NCBI GenBank assembly: GCA_022798035.1
Contig: JAAWLS010000045.1
Location: 1-11,415 of the forward strand
From: Lachnospiraceae bacterium
GTDB lineage: Bacteria > Bacillota > Clostridia > Lachnospirales > Lachnospiraceae
Reading direction: 5' to 3'
Length of the DNA: 11,415 nucleotides
Below, piece after piece: positions 1-7,600 of the stretch. Numbering within the stretch: position 1 is the stretch's first letter; each line of letters begins with the position of its first letter. The notes under the pieces were generated by a model. The model searched no databases. It was not told the origin of the DNA and worked only from the letters and a program-made list of their open reading frames with translations. The translations under genes were made by a program, and so were the position numbers.

Positions 1-38
1 CCTCCGGGCACTGAAAAATTCAAAATGATGATTTTAGG

Positions 39-92
39 AAAATAAAAAATGCTATGCAATCAAACAACTTCTTGCATAGCATTTTTTATTTT
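39..92. terminator. Strong, probably bidirectional intrinsic terminator after the RNase E/G gene
   Basis: The arms 39-59 and 72-92 are perfect 21-bp reverse complements around a 12-nt loop (60-71). The inner core TGCTATGCAA/TTGCATAGCA is the stable stem. The outer part is an A-rich run on the left and a T-rich run on the right, so either strand gives a hairpin followed by a U tract. On the minus strand it lies about 125 nt after the stop codon of the RNase gene and would end the whole operon. Its symmetry would also stop a plus-strand gene entering from the left edge. The inverted repeat is seen directly; termination is inferred from the classic rho-independent layout. Confidence 0.9.
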
Positions 93-217
93 TCCGTTTG
101 CCTGGCATTTGTCATAATTTTGTGAATGTTTCCTTATGGCCCCCATCCTTGCTGCGGGGTATTTGACTTTTTGTGCCGCCTTATCTGCTCCACGTTTAAG
201 ACTGCCGCCCATTTATT
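93..217. other. Intergenic stretch between the terminator and the RNase E/G gene; nothing recognised
   Basis: This is the 3' untranslated part of the minus-strand operon. A 50-codon minus-strand reading frame (60-212) opens 5 bases after the RNase stop codon, but it ends inside the terminator loop and has no well-placed ribosome binding site, so I do not call it a gene. I see no riboswitch or tRNA signature on either strand. Confidence 0.5.
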
Positions 218-1414
218 TCAAAAACACTGCACCTGCTCCGCCAGAGATTTTCTAACTTTCTTCCGTGTAATTTCCACCAGGTTCAATTTTGTCATATCCA
301 CAATCTGAACAGGAACACTATCCCTGCAGGCTCCTTCCCGCAGAAGCAGCATCAAAGATTCCTGTGCATCCTCAGATTTCATGTCAATAAAATCCACAAT
401 GATAATTCCAGAAAGATTCCGAAGACGAAGCTGACGCAGAATCTCCTCTGCAGCCTCCAGGTTAATCTTAAGATAATGTTCCTGCACCTGTTTTTTCGAA
501 ACACTTTTTCCGGAATTCACATCAATCACCGTCAGGGCTTCCGTAGGCTGAATCATCAGATAGCCTCCGGACTTCAGCCATACTTTTTCCTGAAGGGCCT
601 CCTGCATTTGAATTTCCAGGCGGTAAAGGTTTGGGAGCGTTAAGAAATCGTCCTCATAAAATTTAAGTTTCTTTAAATCCTCCGGCTGATACTTGGCCAA
701 ATAATCTTTCATTGTCTCGAAAAGTTCCCCATCATCCGTAACTACTGAATGAAGGTGAGACTGATTGACATTTTGGAGCGTGTGAAGATATTCCGGCATC
801 TGCTCTCTCAGACAAGAATACGGGGTTCGATGAGGGGCCGTTTCCCTCAATCTGAGATATTCCTGACTCAGCTGTTCATACTCTGCCAAAATTTCTTCTT
901 TTGCGGCCAACGCTGCATTTGTGCGCACAATAAGCCCAAACTCTCCATTTGATTTAAAACTTAAATCTTTTTTTAATTTATTTCGCATTTCGGAATCTAT
1001 TTTTTTTGAAATTCCTATCTTTATATTTTCACTGGTCAGCACAAGATATTTGCCAGATAGATTCAGATTTGTGGTAACTCTGGGAGGTTTTGATTTACTG
1101 CTCTCCTGAGCAATCTGTACCACCAGCTCATCCCCCTGCACCAGCTTGGGACTGTTGATTTTTTTTACAAACAGCGGTGCCCTCATGTCCTCCAGAGGAT
1201 AATAACAGGGCATTCCGGGAGCAATCTCAATGAAAGCTGCGTTGAGATTTTTGACAATATTCTTTACTCTTCCCACATAAATATTCCCAAGTATTCCCTT
1301 CTGCTCCAAAGGCTCCAAATTAATTTCCAGCAGTTTCTTTCCCTCATACAAAGCCGTCACAATATAGATTCTTCCGTTTCGCCTGAGTTTTGTAACAACT
1401 AATACGTTTTCCAT
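218..1414 (-). CDS. rng: Ribonuclease E/G family endoribonuclease, short form without a visible zinc link
   Basis: A 398-residue endoribonuclease of the RNase E/G family, which cuts single-stranded RNA, preferring 5'-monophosphate ends, in rRNA processing and mRNA decay in the cytoplasm. An S1 RNA-binding segment spans about residues 40-105 (GNIYVGRVKNIV, then GDELVVQI). The catalytic DNase I-like part holds VIDVNSGK with Asp298 and Asn300, and IIIVDFIDM with Asp341; these match the two metal-binding aspartates of E. coli RNase E (Asp303, Asp346). The protein stops at EITRKKVRKSLAEQVQCF, just where family members usually continue into the CPxCxG zinc-link, so that motif and the following small domain are absent. 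E. coli RNase G is about 490 residues. The start is secure: a TAA codon lies in frame two codons upstream, and AGAGGAAA (1421-1428) is well spaced. It is the last gene before the terminator, 103 bp after the DUF2344 gene. Confidence 0.93.
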   Translation of the reverse strand: MENVLVVTKLRRNGRIYIVTALYEGKKLLEINLEPLEQKGILGNIYVGRVKNIVKNLNAAFIEIAPGMPCYYPLEDMRAPLFVKKINSPKLVQGDELVVQIAQESSKSKPPRVTTNLNLSGKYLVLTSENIKIGISKKIDSEMRNKLKKDLSFKSNGEFGLIVRTNAALAAKEEILAEYEQLSQEYLRLRETAPHRTPYSCLREQMPEYLHTLQNVNQSHLHSVVTDDGELFETMKDYLAKYQPEDLKKLKFYEDDFLTLPNLYRLEIQMQEALQEKVWLKSGGYLMIQPTEALTVIDVNSGKSVSKKQVQEHYLKINLEAAEEILRQLRLRNLSGIIIVDFIDMKSEDAQESLMLLLREGACRDSVPVQIVDMTKLNLVEITRKKVRKSLAEQVQCF

Positions 1415-1517
1415 ACATTATTTCCTCTGAGATTACCATTTCCATGGAATTCCGCATCAACAGAAAATCCTATTGATATCTGCTGTCCTACGCTAAGAAA
1501 ACCAAGGAGCGCTTTTA
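1415..1517. other. 103-bp gap before rng with overlapping palindromes
   Basis: This is one of the two largest gaps between genes in the window. It contains the 10-bp palindrome TTCCATGGAA (1440-1449), which overlaps the 8-bp palindrome GGAATTCC (1446-1453). The rng ribosome binding site lies at 1421-1428. A weak minus-strand pair, TTGATG then TAATCT about 19 bp apart, is too poor to call a promoter. An internal promoter or an RNA processing site is possible but not shown. Confidence 0.35.
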
Positions 1518-2363
1518 TCAACAGTTCTCTATATTTTCCCCCAGCTCTCCCAGAGGAAGAAAAGTTGGAAATGTTTCTTCCCTCTCTTTATAAGACTGTT
1601 TGAGCCGCTTTAAATAATTCAGATAACGTTCTCTCTCTTTCTCACCTTTTACGGGAACATCATCTGATTTTGCATAAACTTCAAGGCGGTGTATCTGAAA
1701 TTGAAACGGATTGTAATCTGCCTGGCAGAATCTGCAGAAAGCTTCCAATATCAGTTCCGGTTTCAGGTTATCGCTGCTTCCGGTACACACCTTCAGAAAC
1801 AATCCCCAGTCTGCAGCTTCATTTTCTGGATGATTCCTCTCATTTCTGTCCAGGAGCTTCATCTCATAGATGAGAGGTTTTAAATTCATCTCAACCTCTT
1901 TTTTCTTTGTCTGTTTTAAAATGAAAATCTCTTCCTGATTTTCATAAAATCCTTGAATCTTTTCCTGAAGCTCCTCTCTGCTGCGGAACAAGGGCTCATA
2001 TCCTGGTTTTTCAAAGATGAAATAATCGGCCGCAGCCACCAGAGACATAGCTGACTTCGCAGTGTCTGGTAGTTTCTTGTATTCCAGAACAGAAATACCC
2101 TCCACCATAGCCTGATTCAAATCATGAACAGCCTCTTCACTGGACTTTGAAGTGCTGACTTCTATGTCAAAATACTCCCCATCACTGCTGACTCCTACAC
2201 CCAAAGGAGCTGCAAAGGACATAATCTGATGGGGGCTGTATCCTTCTGAGTAAGCAATATCAATCCCGGCCCTGCGGATTGCCTTCTGGAAGAAACGCAT
2301 CATATCCAGATGACCGACAAATTTCATAACCCCATATTTTTGAAATTTAATTCTGATGTTCAA
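1518..2363 (-). CDS. DUF2344 (TIGR03936-type) radical SAM-linked protein
   Basis: A 281-residue protein of the family named for linkage to a radical SAM gene; its biochemical role is not known. Family-like features are the N-terminal MNIRIKFQKYG, KFVGHLD at about residues 14-20, and GYSPHQ (41-46) running into AAPLGVGVSSDGEYFDIEV. The C-terminal third is charged and helical (KGEKERERYLNYLKRLKQSYKEREE), and no transmembrane segment is visible. An upstream ATG at 2402 would add 13 residues and overlap the previous gene by 56 bp. I prefer TTG at 2363 because GGGAGGT lies 8 nt before it and the family normally begins at this point. It then overlaps the end of the radical SAM gene by 17 bp, implying translational coupling and a shared task. 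In some genomes the two are reported fused, which would fit direct interaction. The link to RNA or ribosome biology is inference from the adjacent RNase gene. Confidence 0.88.
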   Translation of the reverse strand: MNIRIKFQKYGVMKFVGHLDMMRFFQKAIRRAGIDIAYSEGYSPHQIMSFAAPLGVGVSSDGEYFDIEVSTSKSSEEAVHDLNQAMVEGISVLEYKKLPDTAKSAMSLVAAADYFIFEKPGYEPLFRSREELQEKIQGFYENQEEIFILKQTKKKEVEMNLKPLIYEMKLLDRNERNHPENEAADWGLFLKVCTGSSDNLKPELILEAFCRFCQADYNPFQFQIHRLEVYAKSDDVPVKGEKERERYLNYLKRLKQSYKEREETFPTFLPLGELGENIENC

Positions 2364-4209
2364 GACAGATACCTCCCTGAAATGCTGCAGCTCCGCAGCC
2401 ATTGCACTGCTGTCTGCAGTTTAATGTTACTTTTTCTTCTCGTGCCCGCGCCCATTCACGTTTTAGAAACTCTTTTGACACACCGCAGTCAATAAAGTCC
2501 CAGGGAAGAATTTCATCCTCATCCCTGACGCGAAGATTGTAAAAGTCAATGGAAATGCCGCACTCTTCAAAAGCCTCCATCCATTTCTGATTGTCAAAAA
2601 ACTCACTCCAGGAGTCAAAAATACATCCTTTTTCATAGGCCTTTCTGAGAACTTGTCCCACTCTCCGGTCTCCTCTGGCAAACACTCCTTCCAGTACTGT
2701 CACGTCAGCTTCATGCCAGTTATACTTTAAGCTCTTCTGGTTCAGCTGCTCCTTCATTTCCTCATTTACAACCCTGGCTCTTGCCAGATATTCTTCTTTC
2801 TCACACATGGAAGCCCATTGGAAGGGGGTAAATGGTTTTGGCACAAAAAAGGAAGTGCTGATGGTAATCTGACATTTTCCCTTTCTCTGCTCCTTGGGAA
2901 TCTCATAATATCTGCGGGCAATTTTATCTGCAAGGCGTGGAATCTCTCTCATATCCGCCTCTGTCTCGGTGGGAAGCCCCAGCATAAAATACAATTTTAC
3001 CTTCTGCCATCCTCCTGCAAAGGCAAGGCCGGCACCGTCTAAAATCACATCCTCCGTCAGTCCTTTGTTAATCACATCCCGAAGCCGCTGAGAACCGGCC
3101 TCCGGTGCAAAAGTCAGGCTGCTCTTCCGGACATCCTGAACTTTTTTCATCACTTCCAAAGAAAAAGCGTCAATCCGCAAAGAGGGAAGGGAGATGTTAA
3201 TTCCCTGGCTTCGATGTTCCATCAAATGATTGATTAATTCCGGAAGCTGGCTGTAATCACTGGAACTTAAAGAACTTAAAGAAATTTCTTCATGTCCGGT
3301 ACTTCTCAACATATCGTCTGCACATTGCTTTAACATATCCACATTCCGTTCTCTGGTCGGACGGTAAATCATACCTGCCTGGCAAAACCGGCATCCACGA
3401 ATGCACCCTCTCTGAATTTCTAAGACCACTCTGTCCTGAGTTGCTTTAAGGTAAGGAACCACAGGATTGCGGGGATATGATGTATCACTTAAATTCATTT
3501 CAATCTCTTTCTTCACCGTTGCCGGAACGTCTTCATATTTTGGATGAAAGGATTCGATTTTTCCATCTTCTTGATAGGACACTTCATAGAGAGAAGGCAC
3601 GTAAATTCCAGGCAATTTACAGGCCGCCCGCAGAAATTCCTGTCGGCCTCCTCCTTCTGCTCTGACAGACTTATACAGCGCAAACAAGTCATCATAACGT
3701 GTCTCTCCTTCACCGATGTAAAAGAGGTCAAAAAAATCTGCCAGTGGTTCCGGATTGTAAGTGCAGGGGCCTCCGCCGATTACAATTGGATATGACTCTC
3801 CCCGCTCTTTTGCCAGAAGGGGAATCTGGCTTAAATCTAAAATCTGCAGGATATTGGTATAACACATTTCATATTGTATGGTAATTCCCAAAAAATCCAT
3901 GTCCTTCACCAGAGACTGGGTTTCCAAGGTAAAAAGCGGTATTTCCTGCTCCTTCATCAATTGATGTAAATCACTCCAGGGCGAATACACCCGCTCACAA
4001 TACACATCAGGCCGCTGATTGAACATATCATACAATATCTGGATTCCCAAATGGGACATTCCTATTTCATACACATCCGGAAAACACATGGCAAAACGAA
4101 TTTCCACGTCTTTTGGATTTTTTCTCACCATATTGACTTCATTCCCGATATAGCGGGCCGGCTTATCAATACGCAGCAGTATCTCATCACTTAAAGCTAA
4201 TTTTGTCAT
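2347..4209 (-). CDS. B12-binding-like / radical SAM protein, TIGR03960 family
   Basis: A 620-residue radical SAM protein of unassigned function. The N-terminal 180 or so residues look like a B12-binding fold (FPDVYEIGMSHLGIQILYDM, then IVIGGGPCTYNPEPLADFFD and YIGEGE), but the DxHxxG cobalamin ligand motif is not visible. The radical SAM core begins near residue 255, with the cluster motif RGCIRGCRFCQAG giving Cys269, Cys273 and Cys276, expected to hold a [4Fe-4S] cluster and S-adenosylmethionine. LTFAPEAGSQRLRDVINKG (about 365-383) and YFMLGLPTET are typical of the YgiQ/MiaB-like superfamily. The C-terminus has a second cysteine group, Cys598, Cys602, Cys605 and Cys615 (CRQQCNGCGAAAF), possibly another metal site. 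The start at 4209 has AAAGGA about 10 nt upstream. The gene follows the membrane protein gene by 15 bp and overlaps its DUF2344 partner. A nucleic-acid or ribosomal modification role is inferred from context only. Confidence 0.9.
   Translation of the reverse strand: MTKLALSDEILLRIDKPARYIGNEVNMVRKNPKDVEIRFAMCFPDVYEIGMSHLGIQILYDMFNQRPDVYCERVYSPWSDLHQLMKEQEIPLFTLETQSLVKDMDFLGITIQYEMCYTNILQILDLSQIPLLAKERGESYPIVIGGGPCTYNPEPLADFFDLFYIGEGETRYDDLFALYKSVRAEGGGRQEFLRAACKLPGIYVPSLYEVSYQEDGKIESFHPKYEDVPATVKKEIEMNLSDTSYPRNPVVPYLKATQDRVVLEIQRGCIRGCRFCQAGMIYRPTRERNVDMLKQCADDMLRSTGHEEISLSSLSSSDYSQLPELINHLMEHRSQGINISLPSLRIDAFSLEVMKKVQDVRKSSLTFAPEAGSQRLRDVINKGLTEDVILDGAGLAFAGGWQKVKLYFMLGLPTETEADMREIPRLADKIARRYYEIPKEQRKGKCQITISTSFFVPKPFTPFQWASMCEKEEYLARARVVNEEMKEQLNQKSLKYNWHEADVTVLEGVFARGDRRVGQVLRKAYEKGCIFDSWSEFFDNQKWMEAFEECGISIDFYNLRVRDEDEILPWDFIDCGVSKEFLKREWARAREEKVTLNCRQQCNGCGAAAFQGGICLEHQN
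2371..2377 (-). promoter_or_regulatory. Ribosome binding site that decides the TTG start of the DUF2344 gene
   Basis: The minus strand reads GGGAGGT, followed by 8 nt and TTG at 2363-2361. It lies inside the last codons of the radical SAM gene. The upstream in-frame ATG at 2402 would place this site inside the coding region, so TTG is the better start. Confidence 0.75.
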
Positions 4210-4224
4210 AACGTTCGATTCCTT

Positions 4225-4557
4225 TTATTTAGACTCTTCCAACATATGGGCCAGTTCCTGAATGGGCAGAGGATTCCACTCAATCTGAGTGTACAAATCC
4301 TGAGTTTTATAATTGTGAAATGTAATCTGCTCTTTGTCACAGTATACAAAAATTACAAAAATCACAATGGCAATTACAGTGCGTATTCCCAGACTGGAAA
4401 TTCCAACTTCCCCTTCCTCCTCTCTGCCCTCAGAAGGGGATAATTTACTGCGGGTTCCTCTTTCCGATGCTTCTCCCTGCCCGGAATAAAAAGATTCCCG
4501 AATTCGGTTTACATAGTCCCTCCGCTCCGCAGCTGTTTCTTCCAATGGTTTTATCAT
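4225..4557 (-). CDS. Small one-helix membrane protein of unknown function
   Basis: A 110-residue protein that I do not recognise. Residues 1-55 are hydrophilic and charged, with an early basic/acidic stretch (ETAAERRDYVNRIRESFYSG) and an acidic EGREEEGE at about 43-50. Residues 56-73 (LGIRTVIAIVIFVIFVYC) form one clear transmembrane segment, and about 37 residues follow, including QIEWNPLPIQELAHMLEESK. By the positive-inside rule the N-terminal part is probably cytoplasmic, since Arg17, Arg19, Arg20 and Arg59 all precede the helix, but this is weak. Translation is well supported: AGGAG lies 6 nt before the ATG, and the stop codon is 15 bp before the radical SAM gene. It sits 85 bp after polC. 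Its position suggests a partner of the radical SAM/DUF2344 pair, but co-transcription alone could explain it. Confidence 0.72.
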   Translation of the reverse strand: MIKPLEETAAERRDYVNRIRESFYSGQGEASERGTRSKLSPSEGREEEGEVGISSLGIRTVIAIVIFVIFVYCDKEQITFHNYKTQDLYTQIEWNPLPIQELAHMLEESK

Positions 4558-4566
4558 AGCGTTCTC

Positions 4567-4633
4567 CTGAAACTTCTTTGTTACAGTTTAGTACACAAAT
4601 CAGAAAAAAATACATGTTTGGGATAAGTTTCAG
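4567..4633 (-). promoter_or_regulatory. Inverted repeat in the polC-membrane protein gap that reaches the ribosome binding site
   Basis: CTGAAACTT (4567-4575) and AAGTTTCAG (4625-4633) are 9-bp reverse complements separated by 49 nt. In the minus-strand transcript the second arm ends in the AG that begins the AGGAG ribosome binding site (4562-4566) of the membrane protein gene. The loop contains a run of seven T on the minus strand. Pairing is seen in the sequence; any control of translation is inference, and a long-range 9-bp pairing can occur by chance. Confidence 0.25.
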
Positions 4634-4642
4634 CCCAGAACT

Positions 4643-7600
4643 TCAAAAATCAAAGAGGGATAACTGGTTGGATTCCGGCAGAGTGCCTAAAATCCCCAAA
4701 TCATCCATCAAATCAATCACCGTCTTTGAGACTTTTGTCCGCTGGCGGAAATCATCTTTGGACAAAAATGGCCCGTCTTTTGCCGCTTCCACCACTGCCT
4801 CCGCCGCTTTATCTCCCAATCCCTCAATGCTGTCTAAGGCAGGCATCAGCTTCCCATCCAGAATCTGGAACAGATGCGCTTTGGCCTCAAACAAATCCAG
4901 CGGTACAAATTCAAACCCTCTGGCGTACATTTCCTGCACAATTTTCATGTCCTTTACCGTATCCTGCTCCTTTTTTGTCAGCGTGTCCTTTCTCCGCTCA
5001 AAATCTGCCAGAAAATAATCTAACTTTTCTCTTCCCTGGCACATGAGCTCATAATTGAAAGAGGTGGCACGAATACTGAAAAAAGCGGCATAGTAAGCCA
5101 GCGGATGAAATATTTTGCAGTAAGCAATCCGCCACGCCATCATAACATAGGCTGCCGCATGGGCTTTTGGGAACATATACTTAATTTTTTTGCAGGACCA
5201 GATGTACCAGTCCGGCACCTGATGTTCTGTCATAACTTCTTCCCACTCCGGTTTCAATCCTTTTCCTTTTCGGACGCTCTCCATAATGGTAAAAGACAGT
5301 TCGCTTTCTATTCCCATGCCAATCAGATACGTCATGATATCATCACGGGTACAGATGGCTGTGGAAATGGTTGCCTTGCCTTCCTGAATTAAGGTCTGGG
5401 CATTTCCCAGCCACACATCCGTGCCATGAGACAGACCAGAAATGCGGACAAGGTCTGAAAAAGACTGGGGATTGGTGTCAATCAGCATCTGAATAACAAA
5501 TTCTGTCCCAAACTCTGGGATTCCCAGGGAACCCAGCTGACAGCCGCCAATATCTTCCGGTGCAATGCCCAAAGCCCTCGTATTCTGAAACAGAGACATA
5601 ACGTCTTTATCATCCAGTGGAATTTTCTGAGCGTCAATTCCTGTCAAATCCTCCAGCATACGAATCATCGTAGGGTCGTCGTGTCCGAGAATATCGAGTT
5701 TTAGCAGGTTGTGGTCAATGGAATGGTAATCAAAATGGGTGGTGACAATATCTGTAGTCATATCATTGGCCGGATGCTGAATGGGCGTAAAAGAATGAAT
5801 CTCTTCTCCCAGAGGAAGCACGATAATTCCCCCTGGATGCTGCCCGGTAGTCCGCCGGATGCCCACACATCCCTGCACAATGCGGTCAATCTCACATTTT
5901 CTCTTCCGCATTCCATGTTCTTCATAATAATTTTTCGTATAGCCAAATGCTGTCTTGTCTGCCAGTGTTCCGATGGTTCCCGCCCGAAAGGTCTGTCCAT
6001 ATCCAAAAATAACTTCACAGTAGGCATGGGCTTTACTCTGATATTCTCCGGAAAAATTCAAGTCAATATCCGGCTCTTTATTTCCCTTAAATCCGAGAAA
6101 CGTCTCAAAAGGAATGTCAAAACCTTCTTTTTTCAGCATCTCTCCGCACACCGGACAAGGTTTGTCCGGCATATCACACCCAGCCCGGCCTGCATAAGCT
6201 CTGACTTCCTCTGAGTCGAAGTCGCTGTAATGACATTTAGAACAGTAGTAATGGGGCGATAAAGGATTTACCTCAGTGATGCCTGCCATCGTGGCCACAA
6301 AGGAAGAACCTACCGAACCCCTGGAACCCACCAGATAACCGTCCTCATTAGATTTCCACACCAGCTTCTGGGCGATAATGTACATCACAGCATATCCATT
6401 GGAAATAATAGAATTCAGTTCCCTCTCTAACCGCTCATATACAATGGAAGGAAGATTTTCTCCATAGATTTCATGGGCTTTGTTGTAACAGATATCCCGA
6501 AGCATCTGGTCTGAATTTTCAATGACTGGCGGACACTTGTCCGGCCGTACCGGAGATATTTTTTCGCACATGTCGGCAATTTTCTCTGGATTGGTAATTA
6601 CCACTTCCTCTGCTTTTTCACTACCCAGATAAGAAAATTCCTCCAACATTTCCTCTGTGGTGCGTAGAAAAAGCGGAGCCTGATTGTCTGCATCCTTGAA
6701 CCCTTTTCCAGCCATGATAATCCGGCGGTACACCTCATCCTCCGGGTCCAGAAAATGGACGTCGCAGGTGGCAACTACAGGTTTGCGAAAATCTTCTCCC
6801 AGTTTTACGATTCTGCGGTTGATGTCTTTTAATTCTTCCAAAGAAGCCACCACAGGATTTTCTCCACGCAGCATAAATTCATTGTTCCCCAGAGGCTGAA
6901 TTTCAAGATAATCGTAAAAACGCACCAGTCTTGCAATCTCCTCCTCCGAGCTTCCTCTGAGAATTGCCTGGTACAATTCCCCTGCCTCGCAGGCAGAACC
7001 AATCAGAAGCCCCTCCCGGTGCTTGAGAAATTCGCTTTTAGGAATCCTGGGCTGTCTGTGGAAATAGGTCAGATGGGAGTCAGACACCAGTCGGTATAAG
7101 TTAATTCTTCCGGTATCATTTGTTGCCAGAATAATAGCATGGTGACTGGGGAGTTTTTTGATGTTTTCCACAGAAGTGCTTCCAATATCATTGATTTCTT
7201 TTAATGTATGTATGCCCCTCTCCTGCAGTATTTCCATAAATTTCAGAAAGATTTCCGCCGTACATGCGGCATCGTCTACGGCCCGATGATGATTTTCCAA
7301 AGATATTTTCAATGCCTTAGCCACCGTATCTAATTTAAAACGATTCAGCTGCGGAAGTAAAACACGGGCGAGGGCTACCGTATCAATCACTGTATATTCG
7401 CAGGGAAATCCCAGCCTTTCACAATTTTTACTGATAAAGCTCATGTCAAATCCGGCATTGTGCGCCACCATCACGGCTCCTTCGCAGAACTTCAGAAATT
7501 TGGGAAGTTCCTCCTCAATTACCGGAGCATCCAGCACCATATCATCCCGAATGCCGGTCAATTCTTCAATTTTGAATGGAATGGGAACCTGAGGGTTGAT

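Noticed and set aside
93..140. Resemblance of GCCAGGCAAACGG on the minus strand to the end of a c-di-GMP-I riboswitch
   Set aside because: The conserved CACGCACAGGGCAAACC-type first half and the GGACGCAAAGCC-type segment are missing, and the position is downstream of a gene, not in a leader.
60..212. A 50-codon minus-strand frame (MGGSLKRGADKAAQ...) beginning 5 bases after the rng stop codon
   Set aside because: It ends inside the loop of the transcription terminator, so a transcript ending there could not carry its full context, and there is no good ribosome binding site at suitable spacing. Lys- and Ala-rich composition alone is not evidence of coding.
2364..2402. ATG at 2402 as the start of the DUF2344 gene
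   Set aside because: It would add 13 residues not typical of the family and increase the overlap with the upstream gene to 56 bp, while TTG at 2363 has GGGAGGT at 8-nt spacing.
4595..4625. A run of seven T after polC on the minus strand, considered as an intrinsic terminator
   Set aside because: Only a 3-bp GGG/CCC stem precedes it, too weak for an intrinsic terminator, so read-through into the next gene is more likely.
5711..6214. A 167-codon plus-strand frame opposite polC, along with other antisense frames such as 4578-5018 and 8004-8330
   Set aside because: They lie entirely opposite a conserved gene with intact catalytic motifs, their translations look like random mixtures, and none has a recognisable domain or a supporting ribosome binding site.
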